Shown piece by piece: positions 34,295 through 43,061 of a stretch of 64,000 nucleotides of DNA. Positions within the stretch are counted from its first letter, which is position 1. Each line of letters starts with the position of its first letter. This DNA comes from Naumannella halotolerans (lineage in GTDB: Bacteria > Actinomycetota > Actinomycetes > Propionibacteriales > Propionibacteriaceae): NCBI RefSeq assembly GCF_004364645.1, contig NZ_SOAW01000002.1, positions 496,001-560,000 of the forward strand, read 5' to 3'. A model generated the notes under the pieces. It had not been told where the DNA came from. It made no database searches and saw nothing but the letters and a program-made list of their open reading frames with translations. A program made the translations under genes and the position numbers.

Positions 34295-34879
34295 TCAGGA
34301 CGGTCGCGATGCGCACAGCTCGACGAAGGCCTTGGCGCGCTCGGCCAGCGCGGACAGCTGCCCACCTGAAAAGGCATCTCCGAGCAGCGGTCCGCCGACG
34401 CTCACCGCGGCTGCACCCGCCTTCAGCCAGGCGGCGGCGCTGGTCAGGTCCACGCCACCGGACGGAACCACCTCGATGTCGGGGAACGGGCCGCGAAGGT
34501 CCTTCAGGTAACCCGGGCCGACCGTACCGGCGGGGAACACCTTCACCGCCGAGGCGCCGGCCGACCAGCTGCCGAACAGTTCGGTCGGGGTGAGGCCACC
34601 CGGCACGATCGGTACGCCAGCAGCAGTCGCCTGCTCGACGAGTGCGGTCGAGCTGATCGGGGTCACCAGGTAGGTGGCTCCGGCCTCGACCGCCGCGGAC
34701 AGGTCGGAGCTGTTGGTGACGGTGCCGATGCCCAGGTCGACCCGGTCGCCGTAACGCTCCCGGAGTCCGGGCAGGGCCTCGAACGTGCCCGGTGTGGTCA
34801 GGGTCAGCTCGACGCTACCGATGCCCGCCTCGACCAGGACATCGAGCACTCGCTGGTAGGCGGTGTCTCCCGAAGCCAT
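34295..34879 (-). CDS. eda: KDPG/KHG aldolase, N-terminally short
   Basis: A class I aldolase that cleaves 2-keto-3-deoxy-6-phosphogluconate to pyruvate and glyceraldehyde-3-phosphate, or a related 2-keto-3-deoxy acid. Key residues: Glu in VELTLTTPG, the Schiff-base Lys in VKVFPAGTVGP, and PSGGVD for phosphate. 194 residues, where family members are ~205-215 and begin with a strand carrying an essential Arg (VIPVVR-like). That strand is missing: an in-frame TGA lies four codons before the ATG. Either the gene lost its 5' end or a frameshift hides it. It sits 61 bp after the ABC-F gene. Confidence 0.75.
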   Translation of the reverse strand: MASGDTAYQRVLDVLVEAGIGSVELTLTTPGTFEALPGLRERYGDRVDLGIGTVTNSSDLSAAVEAGATYLVTPISSTALVEQATAAGVPIVPGGLTPTELFGSWSAGASAVKVFPAGTVGPGYLKDLRGPFPDIEVVPSGGVDLTSAAAWLKAGAAAVSVGGPLLGDAFSGGQLSALAERAKAFVELCASRPS

Positions 34880-34940
34880 CGAAACCGATCATGGTCCCCG
34901 GGTCGACTACGACACCCGGGCCGTGTCGATCGGTACGGGT

Positions 34941-36740
34941 TCACTCCAGTACCTCCCCGAGGTCGTACCAGCGGACCTCCAGCTCCTGCTGTTCGGCCTC
35001 GAGCTTGCCGATCCGCTCCATCTCCTCGCGCAACCCCTGGTAGTCAGACTGGTCGTGTTCGGCCAGGGCCGTGTGGGCCGCGTCGATCTGGGTCTGCAAC
35101 TTCTCCAATCGGCGCTCGATCGCGGCGAACTCCTTCTGCAGGGCCCGCAGCTCGGCGCCACCGGGCTTCGTCGAAGCCTCGGCCGCCGGGGCGGGGTCGG
35201 GACCCCGGTCCGACGCGGAGCGCTGCTCGGCTGCCCGGAGCTGGAGATACTCCTCCACGCCTCGCGGCAGGTGCCGCAGATGGCCGTCCATGATCGCGTA
35301 CTGCTGATCGGTCACCCGCTCCAGGAAGTATCGGTCGTGGGAGACGACGATCAAGGTGCCCGGCCAGGAGTCCAACAGGTCCTCCAGCGCCGCCAGCATG
35401 TCGGTGTCCAGATCGTTCGTCGGCTCGTCGAGAATCAGCACATTCGGCTGCTCGAGCAAGATCAACAGCAGTTGCAGCCGGCGCTGCTGCCCGCCGGACA
35501 GATCCTTCACCGGAGTCGACAGCTGCTCGTTGGAGAACCCCAGCCGCTCCAGCAGCTGGCCCGGTGTCAGCTCCTGGGCCTTCGAGCCGGTGCCGAGCAC
35601 ATAGCTGGTCCGGAGCCGGGAGATCACCACCCGGACCGGGTCGTCGAGGTACGGCTCGAGCTCGTCGATGCGCTGGGTGAGGGTCGCCACCTCGGCGGTC
35701 TTGCCGCGCTTCACCCGTCCGCTGGTGGGCGTTACCTCGCCGGAGATCAGACCCAGCAGGGTCGACTTGCCGGCACCGTTGACACCGAGGATGCCGGTGC
35801 GCTCACCGGGGGCGATCCGCCACTCGACATCGTCCAGCACCTGTTTGTCACCGTAGGCGACACCGACGTCGAGCAGATCCACCACATCCTTGCCGAGGCG
35901 GGAGACCGCCAAGGACTGCAGCGCCACCTGATCGCGTACCGGTGGGACATCGGAGATGAGTGCATTCGCCGCGTCGATCCGGAACTTCGGCTTCGAGGTA
36001 CGCGCCGGCGCACCCCGCCGCAGCCAGGCCAGCTCCTTGCGGGCCAGGTTCTGCCGGCGCTGCTCGATCGTCGCCGCCTGCCGATCACGCTCGACCCGCT
36101 GCAGGATGTAGGCGGCGTACCCGCCGTCGAAGGGTTCGACGATCCGGTCGTGCACCTCCCAGGTGACGGTGCAGACCTCGTCGAGGAACCAGCGGTCGTG
36201 GGTCACCACCAACAGTCCGCCGGCATTCGGTGCCCAGCGGCGCTTCAGGTGGTCGGCCAGCCAGGCGATCGCCTCCACATCCAGATGGTTGGTCGGCTCG
36301 TCCAGGGCGAGGACGTCGAAGTCACCGCTCAGCAACCGGGCCAGCGACACCCGCCGGCGCTGGCCGCCGGACAGCGAGCCGAGGGGTGCCTCCCAGTCCA
36401 GATCGGCGAGCAGTCCGGCCATGATCTCCCGGATCCTCGGATCGCCGGCCCATTCATAGGTCTCGGCGTCGCCGACCACCGCGTGGCCCACGGTCTCGTC
36501 GTCGGGCAGCACATCGGCCTGGTCGAGAACCCCGATCCGTACCCCGTTGCGCGTGGTCACCCGGCCCGAATCGGGTTCCTGGGCTCCGGCCAGCATCCGC
36601 AACAGGCTCGACTTGCCGTCGCCGTTGCGTCCGACGATGCCGATCCGGTCCCCCTCGTTGACCCCGAGGGAGACGGAGTCGAAGACGACCTTGGTCGGGA
36701 ATTCCAGGTGCAGGGCCTCGGCCCCCAGAAGATGTGCCAT
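34941..36740 (-). CDS. ABC-F family ATPase (Uup-like)
   Basis: 599 residues with two ATP-binding domains and no membrane helices. Walker A: GRNGDGKSSL and GVNGAGKSTL. Signature: LSGGQRRRVSLARLL and LSGGQQRRLQLLLIL. Walker B: LALDEPTNHLD and LILDEPTNDLD. The C-terminal helices (RALQKEFAAIERRLEKLQ onward) form the coiled coil seen in Uup. ABC-F proteins act on ribosomes (translation factors or antibiotic resistance) or on DNA, not in transport. TAGTCT on the minus strand 10 nt upstream of the ATG suggests the promoter. Confidence 0.92.
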   Translation of the reverse strand: MAHLLGAEALHLEFPTKVVFDSVSLGVNEGDRIGIVGRNGDGKSSLLRMLAGAQEPDSGRVTTRNGVRIGVLDQADVLPDDETVGHAVVGDAETYEWAGDPRIREIMAGLLADLDWEAPLGSLSGGQRRRVSLARLLSGDFDVLALDEPTNHLDVEAIAWLADHLKRRWAPNAGGLLVVTHDRWFLDEVCTVTWEVHDRIVEPFDGGYAAYILQRVERDRQAATIEQRRQNLARKELAWLRRGAPARTSKPKFRIDAANALISDVPPVRDQVALQSLAVSRLGKDVVDLLDVGVAYGDKQVLDDVEWRIAPGERTGILGVNGAGKSTLLGLISGEVTPTSGRVKRGKTAEVATLTQRIDELEPYLDDPVRVVISRLRTSYVLGTGSKAQELTPGQLLERLGFSNEQLSTPVKDLSGGQQRRLQLLLILLEQPNVLILDEPTNDLDTDMLAALEDLLDSWPGTLIVVSHDRYFLERVTDQQYAIMDGHLRHLPRGVEEYLQLRAAEQRSASDRGPDPAPAAEASTKPGGAELRALQKEFAAIERRLEKLQTQIDAAHTALAEHDQSDYQGLREEMERIGKLEAEQQELEVRWYDLGEVLE

Positions 36741-36822
36741 ATCGCCACCAAGACTAGGGGCTGTGGATCGGCGGTGATACCGGTGCGACGGGGCCTGACC
36801 GGCCGGAGTAGGGTCCACGACG

Positions 36823-38256
36823 GTGGGAGTCTCTCGAGCAGATGTCGGTCTGCGGTCCGAGCGCGGACCCGTCCTGGTGGCGATGATGGTCTCCACCGCG
36901 CTGATCGCGGTCGACGCCACGATCCTGGCCACCGCCGTCCCCTCGGTGGTGGCCGACCTGGGCGACTTCGAACGCTTTCCCTGGCTGTTCTCGATCTACC
37001 TGCTCGCGCAGGCGGTCTCGGTGCCGATCTTCTCCCGGCTGGCCGACACGATCGGTCGCAAACCGGTGATCCTGACCGGGATCGGCTTCTTCCTGGCCGG
37101 TTCGATCCTCTGCGGCGTGGCCGGCGACATGACGATGTTGATCATCTTCCGATTGGTCCAGGGGCTCGGGGCCGGTGCGGTGATGCCGATGACGCTGACC
37201 ATCGTCGGCGACATCTACACCGTCGAGGAACGGGCCAAGGTGCAGGGATACATCGCCAGCGTGTGGGCGGTCTCGTCGGTGATCGGGCCGAGCGTGGGCG
37301 GTCTGCTGGCACAGTTCGCGAACTGGCGATGGATCTTCTTCGTCAACATCCCGTTGTGTCTGCTGGCCGGCTGGATCGTCCTGCGGCGCTATCAGGAGAA
37401 CGTCCGGGCCACCTCCCTGCGGATCGACCTGCCGGGTGCGATCACCTTGACGCTCGGGTTGTCGGCGGTGATCCTGGCGGTGCTCGAGGGCGGCAACGCC
37501 TGGCCCTGGTGGTCGGTGCCGAGTGTGGGCATCTTCGCCTTCGGTCTGGTCATGTTGCTGATCTTCGGCTGGGTGTCTCGACGTTCGGCGGACCCGGTGG
37601 TCGACCTGTCGCTGCTGGCCCGGCCGCTGATCATCACCACCACCGCCGTCTCGGCCGGGGTGGGAGGCCTGATGACCGGTATCACCAGCTTCGTCCCGAC
37701 CTACCTGGAGAACTCGATCGGGCTGGCGCCGATCCTGGCCGGATTGGCCGTCGCCGGGATGCTGCTCGGCTGGCCGCTCGCGGCCACCAACGCTGGCCGG
37801 GTCTACCTGCGGTACGGGTTCCGGGCGACCGTGATCATCGGATCACTGATCGCCACCGCCGGTGCGGCGGTGTTGGTGGCGGTCACTCCGTGGCCGAACC
37901 CCTTCACCATCGGTCTGGGCGGCTTCGTCGTCGGTTTCGGGCTCGGCTGGACCGCCGCCCCGGGACTGATCGCCGCCCAGGCCTCGGTCGGCTGGAACGA
38001 GCGAGCAGCAGTCACCGGAATGAACATGTTCGCCCGCTCCGCCGGCAGCGCGGTCGGGGTCGCGGTCTTCGGTGCGATCGCCACCAATGTGATCAACAAG
38101 GGCGCCGGCGAGCACGACTTCGCGACCATCGTCGGCGCCACCTGGTGGGTCTTCGTCGCCACCGTGGTGGTGGCCGTCGGGATGGTCGTCGCAGCACTTC
38201 TGATGCCGCGGGAATCGGTGGCTAGCCCCGGGCAGGGCGAACCCGCCGGAGAGTGA
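36823..38256 (+). CDS. MFS drug transporter, EmrB/QacA type
   Basis: A 477-residue proton-coupled exporter with about 14 helices. The first helices contain STALIAVDATILATAVPSVV (acidic residue in helix 1, as in the DHA2 family). Motif A is RLADTIGRKPVILTG, and motif C-like GPSVGGLL is in helix 5. Substrates are typically lipophilic cations or antibiotics. TAGGGT at 36809-36814 lies 8 nt before the GTG start. No local regulator is found. Confidence 0.85.
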   Translation: MGVSRADVGLRSERGPVLVAMMVSTALIAVDATILATAVPSVVADLGDFERFPWLFSIYLLAQAVSVPIFSRLADTIGRKPVILTGIGFFLAGSILCGVAGDMTMLIIFRLVQGLGAGAVMPMTLTIVGDIYTVEERAKVQGYIASVWAVSSVIGPSVGGLLAQFANWRWIFFVNIPLCLLAGWIVLRRYQENVRATSLRIDLPGAITLTLGLSAVILAVLEGGNAWPWWSVPSVGIFAFGLVMLLIFGWVSRRSADPVVDLSLLARPLIITTTAVSAGVGGLMTGITSFVPTYLENSIGLAPILAGLAVAGMLLGWPLAATNAGRVYLRYGFRATVIIGSLIATAGAAVLVAVTPWPNPFTIGLGGFVVGFGLGWTAAPGLIAAQASVGWNERAAVTGMNMFARSAGSAVGVAVFGAIATNVINKGAGEHDFATIVGATWWVFVATVVVAVGMVVAALLMPRESVASPGQGEPAGE

Positions 38257-38353
38257 CTCGGCGATCGATCCGGCAGACACTCACTTCGCTGATGGGGCGC
38301 GACGACCTCCCGGGCCCCACGAGGGAGACGATCCGGCTGGCGTCGGTGATCCG

Positions 38354-39688
38354 GTGGCGAGCCAGGATGATCCGGCGGGAGCCCCGGACGAGCCGGCAGC
38401 GGTCCGGGGTGGTTGGCCGCGAGTCCCACCCGGATGGCAAGCTGCGGGGGTGACCGCCGCTGCCTCCGTACCCCTCAAGCGCTGGCAGGCAACGATCATC
38501 CCCCTGGTGCTGGCGCTGCTGGGGATGCTCGGGCCGTTCTCCATCGACACCCCCTACCCCGGGTTCGAGAGCATCCAGCACGAGTTCGGGGTCGGCAACG
38601 CCGAGACCCAGCAGCTGGTGGCGGCCTACATGCTGGCCTTCGCGGTGATGAGCATCCTGCACGGGCCGCTGTCGGATGCGATCGGCCGCCGGCCGGTGGT
38701 GCTCGGCGGGCTGAGCGTCTACGCCCTGGCCTCCCTGGGTGCGGTCTTCGCCCCGAACATGGCGGTGCTGATCGCCTGCCGCGTGCTGCAGGGGCTGGCC
38801 GCCGGCGGTGGGGTGATCGTCTCCCGCGCGATGGTCCGTGACCTCTACGCCGGACCGATGGCGCAGAAGCTGATGAGCCGGGTGATGATGATCTTCGGGC
38901 TGGCCCCGGCGATCGCACCGATCATCGGCGGCGTGCTGGTCACCTCCAGCGGCTGGCGCTCGGTCTTCGGCTTCATGACCGGGATCGGTGTCCTGCTGGT
39001 GGCGGTGGTGATCCTCTGCCTGCCCGAGACCCATCCGGTGGAGCGGCGCACCGAGTTGTCGGTACGCGGCCTGCTGCGCTCGCTGTTCGGGGTCTTCCGT
39101 ACCCCCAGTTTCCACCGGGTCGCCTGGACCGGCAGCCTGATGTTCGGTGCCTACTTCCTCTACATCGGGGCCGCCGCGATCGTCGTGGTCGACCTGCTCG
39201 GGCAGGGGCCGAACGACTTCTGGAAGCTGTTCGTACCGATGATCATCGGATTCACCGGTGGTGCCTTCGTCGGTGGCCGGCTGGCGGGTCGGATCTCGAT
39301 CATCGCCAGCGCCAGCATGGGGCTGGCGATCACGATCACCGGCGCCCTGACGAACACGGTACTGATGTCATTCCCGGCCCTGCAGGGATTGCCGTGGGCC
39401 GTGGTCGGGCCGTTCCTGCTCGGGTTCGGTGCCTCGATCGGTTTCCCCTCGATGCAGGTGATCGTGATGGACCAGTTCCCGGCCCACCGAGGAGCGGCCA
39501 CCTCGGCCGCGACCTTCCTCACCCTGGTACTGAACGCACTCGGGGCAGGTCTGCTGGCCCCGGTGATGGCGCGCTCACTGTTCACCATGGCCGCGGTCGG
39601 GCTGGGTTACACCCTCGCCGCCGGGCTGTTGTGGGCCTGGCATCTCTGGCTGGCACGTGCCGGTCGGGTCGGTACCGCTGAGGCGTAG
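38354..39688 (+). CDS. MFS transporter, Bcr/CflA type
   Basis: Up to 444 residues with 12 helices. LLGMLGPFSIDTPYPGFESI and GPLSDAIGRRPVVLGGL (motif A) match Bcr/CflA drug exporters, whose prototype exports bicyclomycin. The start is uncertain: GTG at 38354 adds a 32-residue Pro/Ala-rich tail, while GTG at 38450 (MTAAASVPLKRW) gives a compact protein. Neither has a clear promoter or ribosome site. It follows the previous MFS gene in the same direction, 97 bp (or 193 bp) away. Confidence 0.82.
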   Translation: MASQDDPAGAPDEPAAVRGGWPRVPPGWQAAGVTAAASVPLKRWQATIIPLVLALLGMLGPFSIDTPYPGFESIQHEFGVGNAETQQLVAAYMLAFAVMSILHGPLSDAIGRRPVVLGGLSVYALASLGAVFAPNMAVLIACRVLQGLAAGGGVIVSRAMVRDLYAGPMAQKLMSRVMMIFGLAPAIAPIIGGVLVTSSGWRSVFGFMTGIGVLLVAVVILCLPETHPVERRTELSVRGLLRSLFGVFRTPSFHRVAWTGSLMFGAYFLYIGAAAIVVVDLLGQGPNDFWKLFVPMIIGFTGGAFVGGRLAGRISIIASASMGLAITITGALTNTVLMSFPALQGLPWAVVGPFLLGFGASIGFPSMQVIVMDQFPAHRGAATSAATFLTLVLNALGAGLLAPVMARSLFTMAAVGLGYTLAAGLLWAWHLWLARAGRVGTAEA

Positions 39689-39884
39689 CGCGGACCTGCG
39701 GCGTTGACTCGCTCGGGGCAGACGCCCGAGTCAGTCCGGTGTCCGCCGCTGGGCGGCGTGGTCCTGACTCGCGGGCACTGCGGCCGAGAAGATTCGCGAC
39801 GAGGGAGGGCAGGGGCACGATGGCTGTGCGGCCGTTCCCATCGCCGATGCAGATCCGGTCACCAGAGCCGACGCCGAGAGAACG

Positions 39885-39959
39885 GAACCGGTCCCGACCG
39901 TTCTCGAGGGAGCTGAGCGAATGATCACTCGGCTCCGACGGATCGGTCGGGACCGGTTC
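39885..39959. terminator. Long perfect-armed hairpin between convergent genes
   Basis: GAACCGGTCCCGACCG (39885-39900) and its exact complement (39944-39959) flank a loop that pairs again in its centre (GGAGC with GCTCC). It sits between the MFS stop at 39688 and the histone-like gene stop at 39977, so it can terminate both. Confidence 0.6.
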
Positions 39960-39976
39960 GGTAGTCGGTGTGTGCC

Positions 39977-40561
39977 TCAGCGCAGGGCGGCGACCAGCTG
40001 GGCCTTCGACATCCGCGAGTAGTTCTTCACGCTCTTGGCCTTGGCCTGCTCGCGCAGCTCGGCGACGGTGGGCGTACCACTCTGCCGGCGGGCAGCCGGT
40101 GCGGAGGTCCTCTTCGCAGCGGCGGAGGTCTTCTTGGCGGCAGGCGAGGCCTTCTTGGCCGTCGAGGTCCGCTTGGCTGCGGTCGAGGTCTTCTTCGCCG
40201 GCGCCTTGCGGGCGCTGCTCGCACGCGTACCGGTGCTCTTGCGCGCAGGCGCCTTCGTGGCGGTCGACTTCGTGGCGGTCGACTTCGTGGCGGTCGACTT
40301 CGTGGCGGTCGACTTCGTGGCCGGCTTCGGCGTTGCGGTCGCCGACGGGGTTTCGCTCTCCGATGCCGAGGGCTTCTCAGCCTTCTTCTCGAGCTGACGG
40401 CGAAGATCGGCGATCTCACCGGTCGCGGCATCGAGCTTCTTCTTCAGCTTCTTGTTGATCTTCTTGACCTTCGCGTCGGCGCGCACCTCCACCGCAGCGA
40501 TCTGTTCCTGCAGTTCGTCGATGCTGCTCGCGAGCTTGCGTTCCTTCTTGGTCTTCGCCAC
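39977..40561 (-). CDS. Lys/Ala-rich histone H1-like protein
   Basis: 194 residues, very basic. N-terminal ~60 residues form a charged coiled coil (ELQEQIAAVEVRADAKVKKI, LDAATGEIADLRRQLEKKAE). A middle tail follows, with TKSTA repeats and AKKTS/AKRTS-type units like eukaryotic H1 and mycobacterial HupB tails. The C-terminal ~30 residues (TVAELREQAKAKSVKNYSRM) look like a Rho-N/SAP-type nucleic-acid module. Probably binds DNA and shapes the nucleoid. Start GTG at 40561 with GGTGGAGAA upstream. The repeat tract is length-variable in principle. Confidence 0.7.
   Translation of the reverse strand: MAKTKKERKLASSIDELQEQIAAVEVRADAKVKKINKKLKKKLDAATGEIADLRRQLEKKAEKPSASESETPSATATPKPATKSTATKSTATKSTATKSTATKAPARKSTGTRASSARKAPAKKTSTAAKRTSTAKKASPAAKKTSAAAKRTSAPAARRQSGTPTVAELREQAKAKSVKNYSRMSKAQLVAALR
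40261..40320 (-). repeat. Four exact copies of a 15-bp in-frame repeat
   Basis: The unit CGGTCGACTTCGTGG occurs four times in tandem and encodes the TKSTA pentapeptides of the histone-like protein. A period of 15 keeps the frame, so copy-number changes would only lengthen or shorten the tail. Confidence 0.9.
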
Positions 40562-40800
40562 GGGTTCTCCACCTCATCTGTCGTCGGTACAGAGCCGGAA
40601 ATCTCCGGATGCGTGTGGGCCATCGTACGGATCGTCAGCGCTCGACCGGTACTCGGGACCTTTCCGCAGCCATGGGCCGCTTGATGTCCGTGGCTGCGAG
40701 CGCCGACGGTGAAGCAACCCTGGCCGGGCTGCGCGCCGAGGGGTTCGTCCGTCCCGACGCCGGCCGGAATAGAACACCGCCGATTGATTGTTCAACTGTC

Positions 40801-41919
40801 GTGAGCGATTCAGACCTGAACCAGTCCTCGACCGATCCGACGGTCCCGGTGGCGACCGAGCATGGTGCCGCCCCGGTCCGGATCGGTTTGAACACCTTCG
40901 GCGACGTGCCATCGGACGGAAACGGCGACCTGCTGAGCCACGCCGAGGCGCTGCGCCAGGTGGTGGCCGAAGCGGTGCTGGCCGACCGCAGCGGTGTCGA
41001 CGACTTCCTGGTCGGTGAACATCACCGCGCCGACTACGCGATCTCGGCACCGGAGACGGTGCTGGCCGGCATCGCCACCCGGACCGAACGGATCCGGCTC
41101 GGCTCCGGGGTGACAGTCCTGTCCTCCGATGACCCGGTCCGGGTGTTCCAGCGGTTCGCCACTCTCGACGCCCTGTCCCACGGCCGGGCCGAGGTGATCT
41201 TGGGCCGCGGCTCGTTCACCGAGTCCTTCCCGCTCTTCGGCTACGACCTGGCCGACTACGAGACCTTGTTCGAGGAGAAGATCGACCTGTTCTCCCAGCT
41301 GCTGACCGAGGAACCGGTGACCTGGCAGGGCAACAAGCGGGCGTCGTTGACCGACGCCGATGTCTACCCCAAGACCGAGTCGGGCAAATTGGAGACCTGG
41401 GTCGGCGTCGGCGGTTCGCCGCAGTCGGTGGTCCGCGCCGCCCACTACCGGTTCCCGCTGATGCTGGCGATCATCGGTGGCGGAGCACGTCGCTTCGCTC
41501 CCTACATCGACCTGTTCCAGCGGGCGACCGAGCAGTTCGGCGGACCGTCCCTGCCGGTCGGGGTGCACTCCCCGGGATTCGTCGCCGAGACCGACGAGCA
41601 GGCCAGGGAGATCCTCTGGCCGTACCACCAGCAGCAGCGTGATCTGATCGGTCGCGACCGTGGATGGCCGCCCATGCAGCGTGCGGAGTTCGAGTCCGAG
41701 ATCGCCCACGGTTCGCTGTACGTGGGGTCGCCGGAGACTGTGGCGACCAAGATCGCCGACACGATCTCCGCGCTGGGCATCGACCGCTTCGACATGGTCT
41801 ACACCTCCGGTGCGATTCCGGCTGCCGACCGTCTGCGGGCGGTGGAGCTGTACGGCACCGAGGTGATCCCGCGGGTACGTGAGCTGCTGGCCGAGAAGTC
41901 GGCCGCGGACAAGTCGTGA
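40801..41919 (+). CDS. LLM-class flavin-dependent oxidoreductase
   Basis: 372 residues of the bacterial luciferase-like fold. [11 protein letters not shown] begins the barrel; [36 protein letters not shown] and [20 protein letters not shown] are typical. The cofactor may be FMN or F420; adjacency of an F420-type reductase gene, overlapping at GTGA, hints at F420. I chose the GTG at 40801 because upstream in-frame residues do not resemble the family. Substrate unknown. Confidence 0.85.
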   Translation: MSDSDLNQSSTDPTVPVATEHGAAPVRIGLNTFGDVPSDGNGDLLSHAEALRQVVAEAVLADRSGVDDFLVGEHHRADYAISAPETVLAGIATRTERIRLGSGVTVLSSDDPVRVFQRFATLDALSHGRAEVILGRGSFTESFPLFGYDLADYETLFEEKIDLFSQLLTEEPVTWQGNKRASLTDADVYPKTESGKLETWVGVGGSPQSVVRAAHYRFPLMLAIIGGGARRFAPYIDLFQRATEQFGGPSLPVGVHSPGFVAETDEQAREILWPYHQQQRDLIGRDRGWPPMQRAEFESEIAHGSLYVGSPETVATKIADTISALGIDRFDMVYTSGAIPAADRLRAVELYGTEVIPRVRELLAEKSAADKS

Positions 41920-42581
41920 GCGGTGAACCCGTGACCGCGCAGGAGCCGAGCATCGGGATCCTCGGTGCCGGCAAGGTGGGTACGGTGCTGGCCCGGTTGG
42001 CGGTCGCTGCCGGGTATCAGGTGCGGATCGCCGGCTCCGGTGCCCCGGAGAAGATCTCCTTGATCATCCAAGTGCTCGCCCCGGGTGCCCAGGCCGTCAC
42101 CGCGGCCGAGGCCGTGCGGGCCTGCGACGTGGTGATCCTGGCGCTGCCGCTGGGCAAGCACACCGATCTGTCGCCGGCCGATTTCGAGGGCAAGCTGGTG
42201 ATCGACGCGATGAACTACTGGTGGGAGGTCGACGGCCACCGCGAGGACTTCAGCGCCGACGGCGTCTCCACCAGTGGGATCGTCGCGGCGTACCTGCCCG
42301 GAGCGCGGGTGGTGAAGGCCTTCAACCACATGGGTTATCACGACCTGGAGGACGGCGCGGCAGCAGCGGGTACGCCGGGGCGGAAGGCGATCGCGGTCGC
42401 CGCCGACGACATCGAGGACGCCGAACGGGTCGCCCGAATCGTCGACAGGCTCGGATTCGACCCAGTTGCGGTCACCCCCTTGGCCGCCGGCATCGGCCTG
42501 CAACCGGGTCATGAGGCCTTCGGTGCGAATGTCGGCGCCGCCGAGCTGCGGGCGATGCTGGAGCGTACCGGCGTCAGCTGA
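41916..42581 (+). CDS. NADPH-dependent F420 reductase-like protein
   Basis: 221 residues. A Rossmann domain starts at [35 protein letters not shown] and [13 protein letters not shown] match the NADP-F420 oxidoreductase (Fno/NpdG) family. It would pass hydride between NADPH and F420. The GTG overlaps the LLM gene stop (GTGA), so the pair is translationally coupled and may form a small redox unit. F420 use is inferred, not shown. Confidence 0.82.
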   Translation: MSGEPVTAQEPSIGILGAGKVGTVLARLAVAAGYQVRIAGSGAPEKISLIIQVLAPGAQAVTAAEAVRACDVVILALPLGKHTDLSPADFEGKLVIDAMNYWWEVDGHREDFSADGVSTSGIVAAYLPGARVVKAFNHMGYHDLEDGAAAAGTPGRKAIAVAADDIEDAERVARIVDRLGFDPVAVTPLAAGIGLQPGHEAFGANVGAAELRAMLERTGVS

Positions 42582-42674
42582 GCAGGCGGCGGGTGATCCG
42601 GGTCAGATTCGCCGGCCGCGGGCTGCCCGGTGGCAGCCCGCGGCCCAACCGTCCTCCACCCCCTGGATGCCGAA

Positions 42675-42741
42675 CCTTTCCGCAGGTTCGGCCCCCTGGC
42701 GGGCTGCGTAGGGGCCGTACCTGCTGAAGAAACGCGGTAAC
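42675..42741 (-). repeat. Interspersed hairpin repeat, copy A
   Basis: On the minus strand it begins near GTTACCGCGTTTCTTCAGCA and carries arms AGGTACGGCCCC and GGGGCCGAACCT (one mismatch) around a ~15-nt loop. It matches copies B-E. Confidence 0.8.
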
Positions 42742-42824
42742 GGGGCAGCGCCGATGGTCGGCGCCCGCGTGAGAGTCCGGTCCAGGTCTCACAGTGAGGG
42801 TGGGTCATTCACCCGCCCTTGCAG

Positions 42825-42892
42825 CCTCTTCCGCAACTCTGGCCCCCTGGCGGGCCGTGCAGGGGCCGTACCTGCTGGAGAAACGCGGTGAC
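42825..42892 (-). repeat. Interspersed hairpin repeat, copy B
   Basis: Same orientation as copy A, about 80 bp further on. The minus strand reads GTCACCGCGTTTCTCCAGCA then the GGCCCC/GGGGCC hairpin, slightly more diverged on its distal arm. Confidence 0.75.
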
Positions 42893-43061
42893 GGGCCCGC
42901 ACCGTCCCGTCGGCCCGAGCGTCGCGCCGACACAGACCCCGGCCCCGACCGTCCCGCCGATGCGGCTCGATCGCTCGCCGACCACGGCCGCGACACTCAG
43001 CCGGACCCATCGATGCGCGACAACCGAATCGATTTCAACCAAATGCGGGTGGGGGTGAACA

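Larger units (their letters stand above)
42582..43061. other. Repeat-bearing intergenic region
   Basis: 480 bp with no credible gene. It holds two copies of the interspersed hairpin repeat (42675-42741 and 42825-42892) and the leader of argS. Confidence 0.6.

Noticed and set aside
42582-42808. Small proteins on either strand in the gap after the F420-type reductase
   Set aside because: The translations arise from the hairpin repeats and occur in several frames.
43000-43061. T-box leader for argS
   Set aside because: The short leader lacks a specifier stem, the T-box sequence and an antiterminator.
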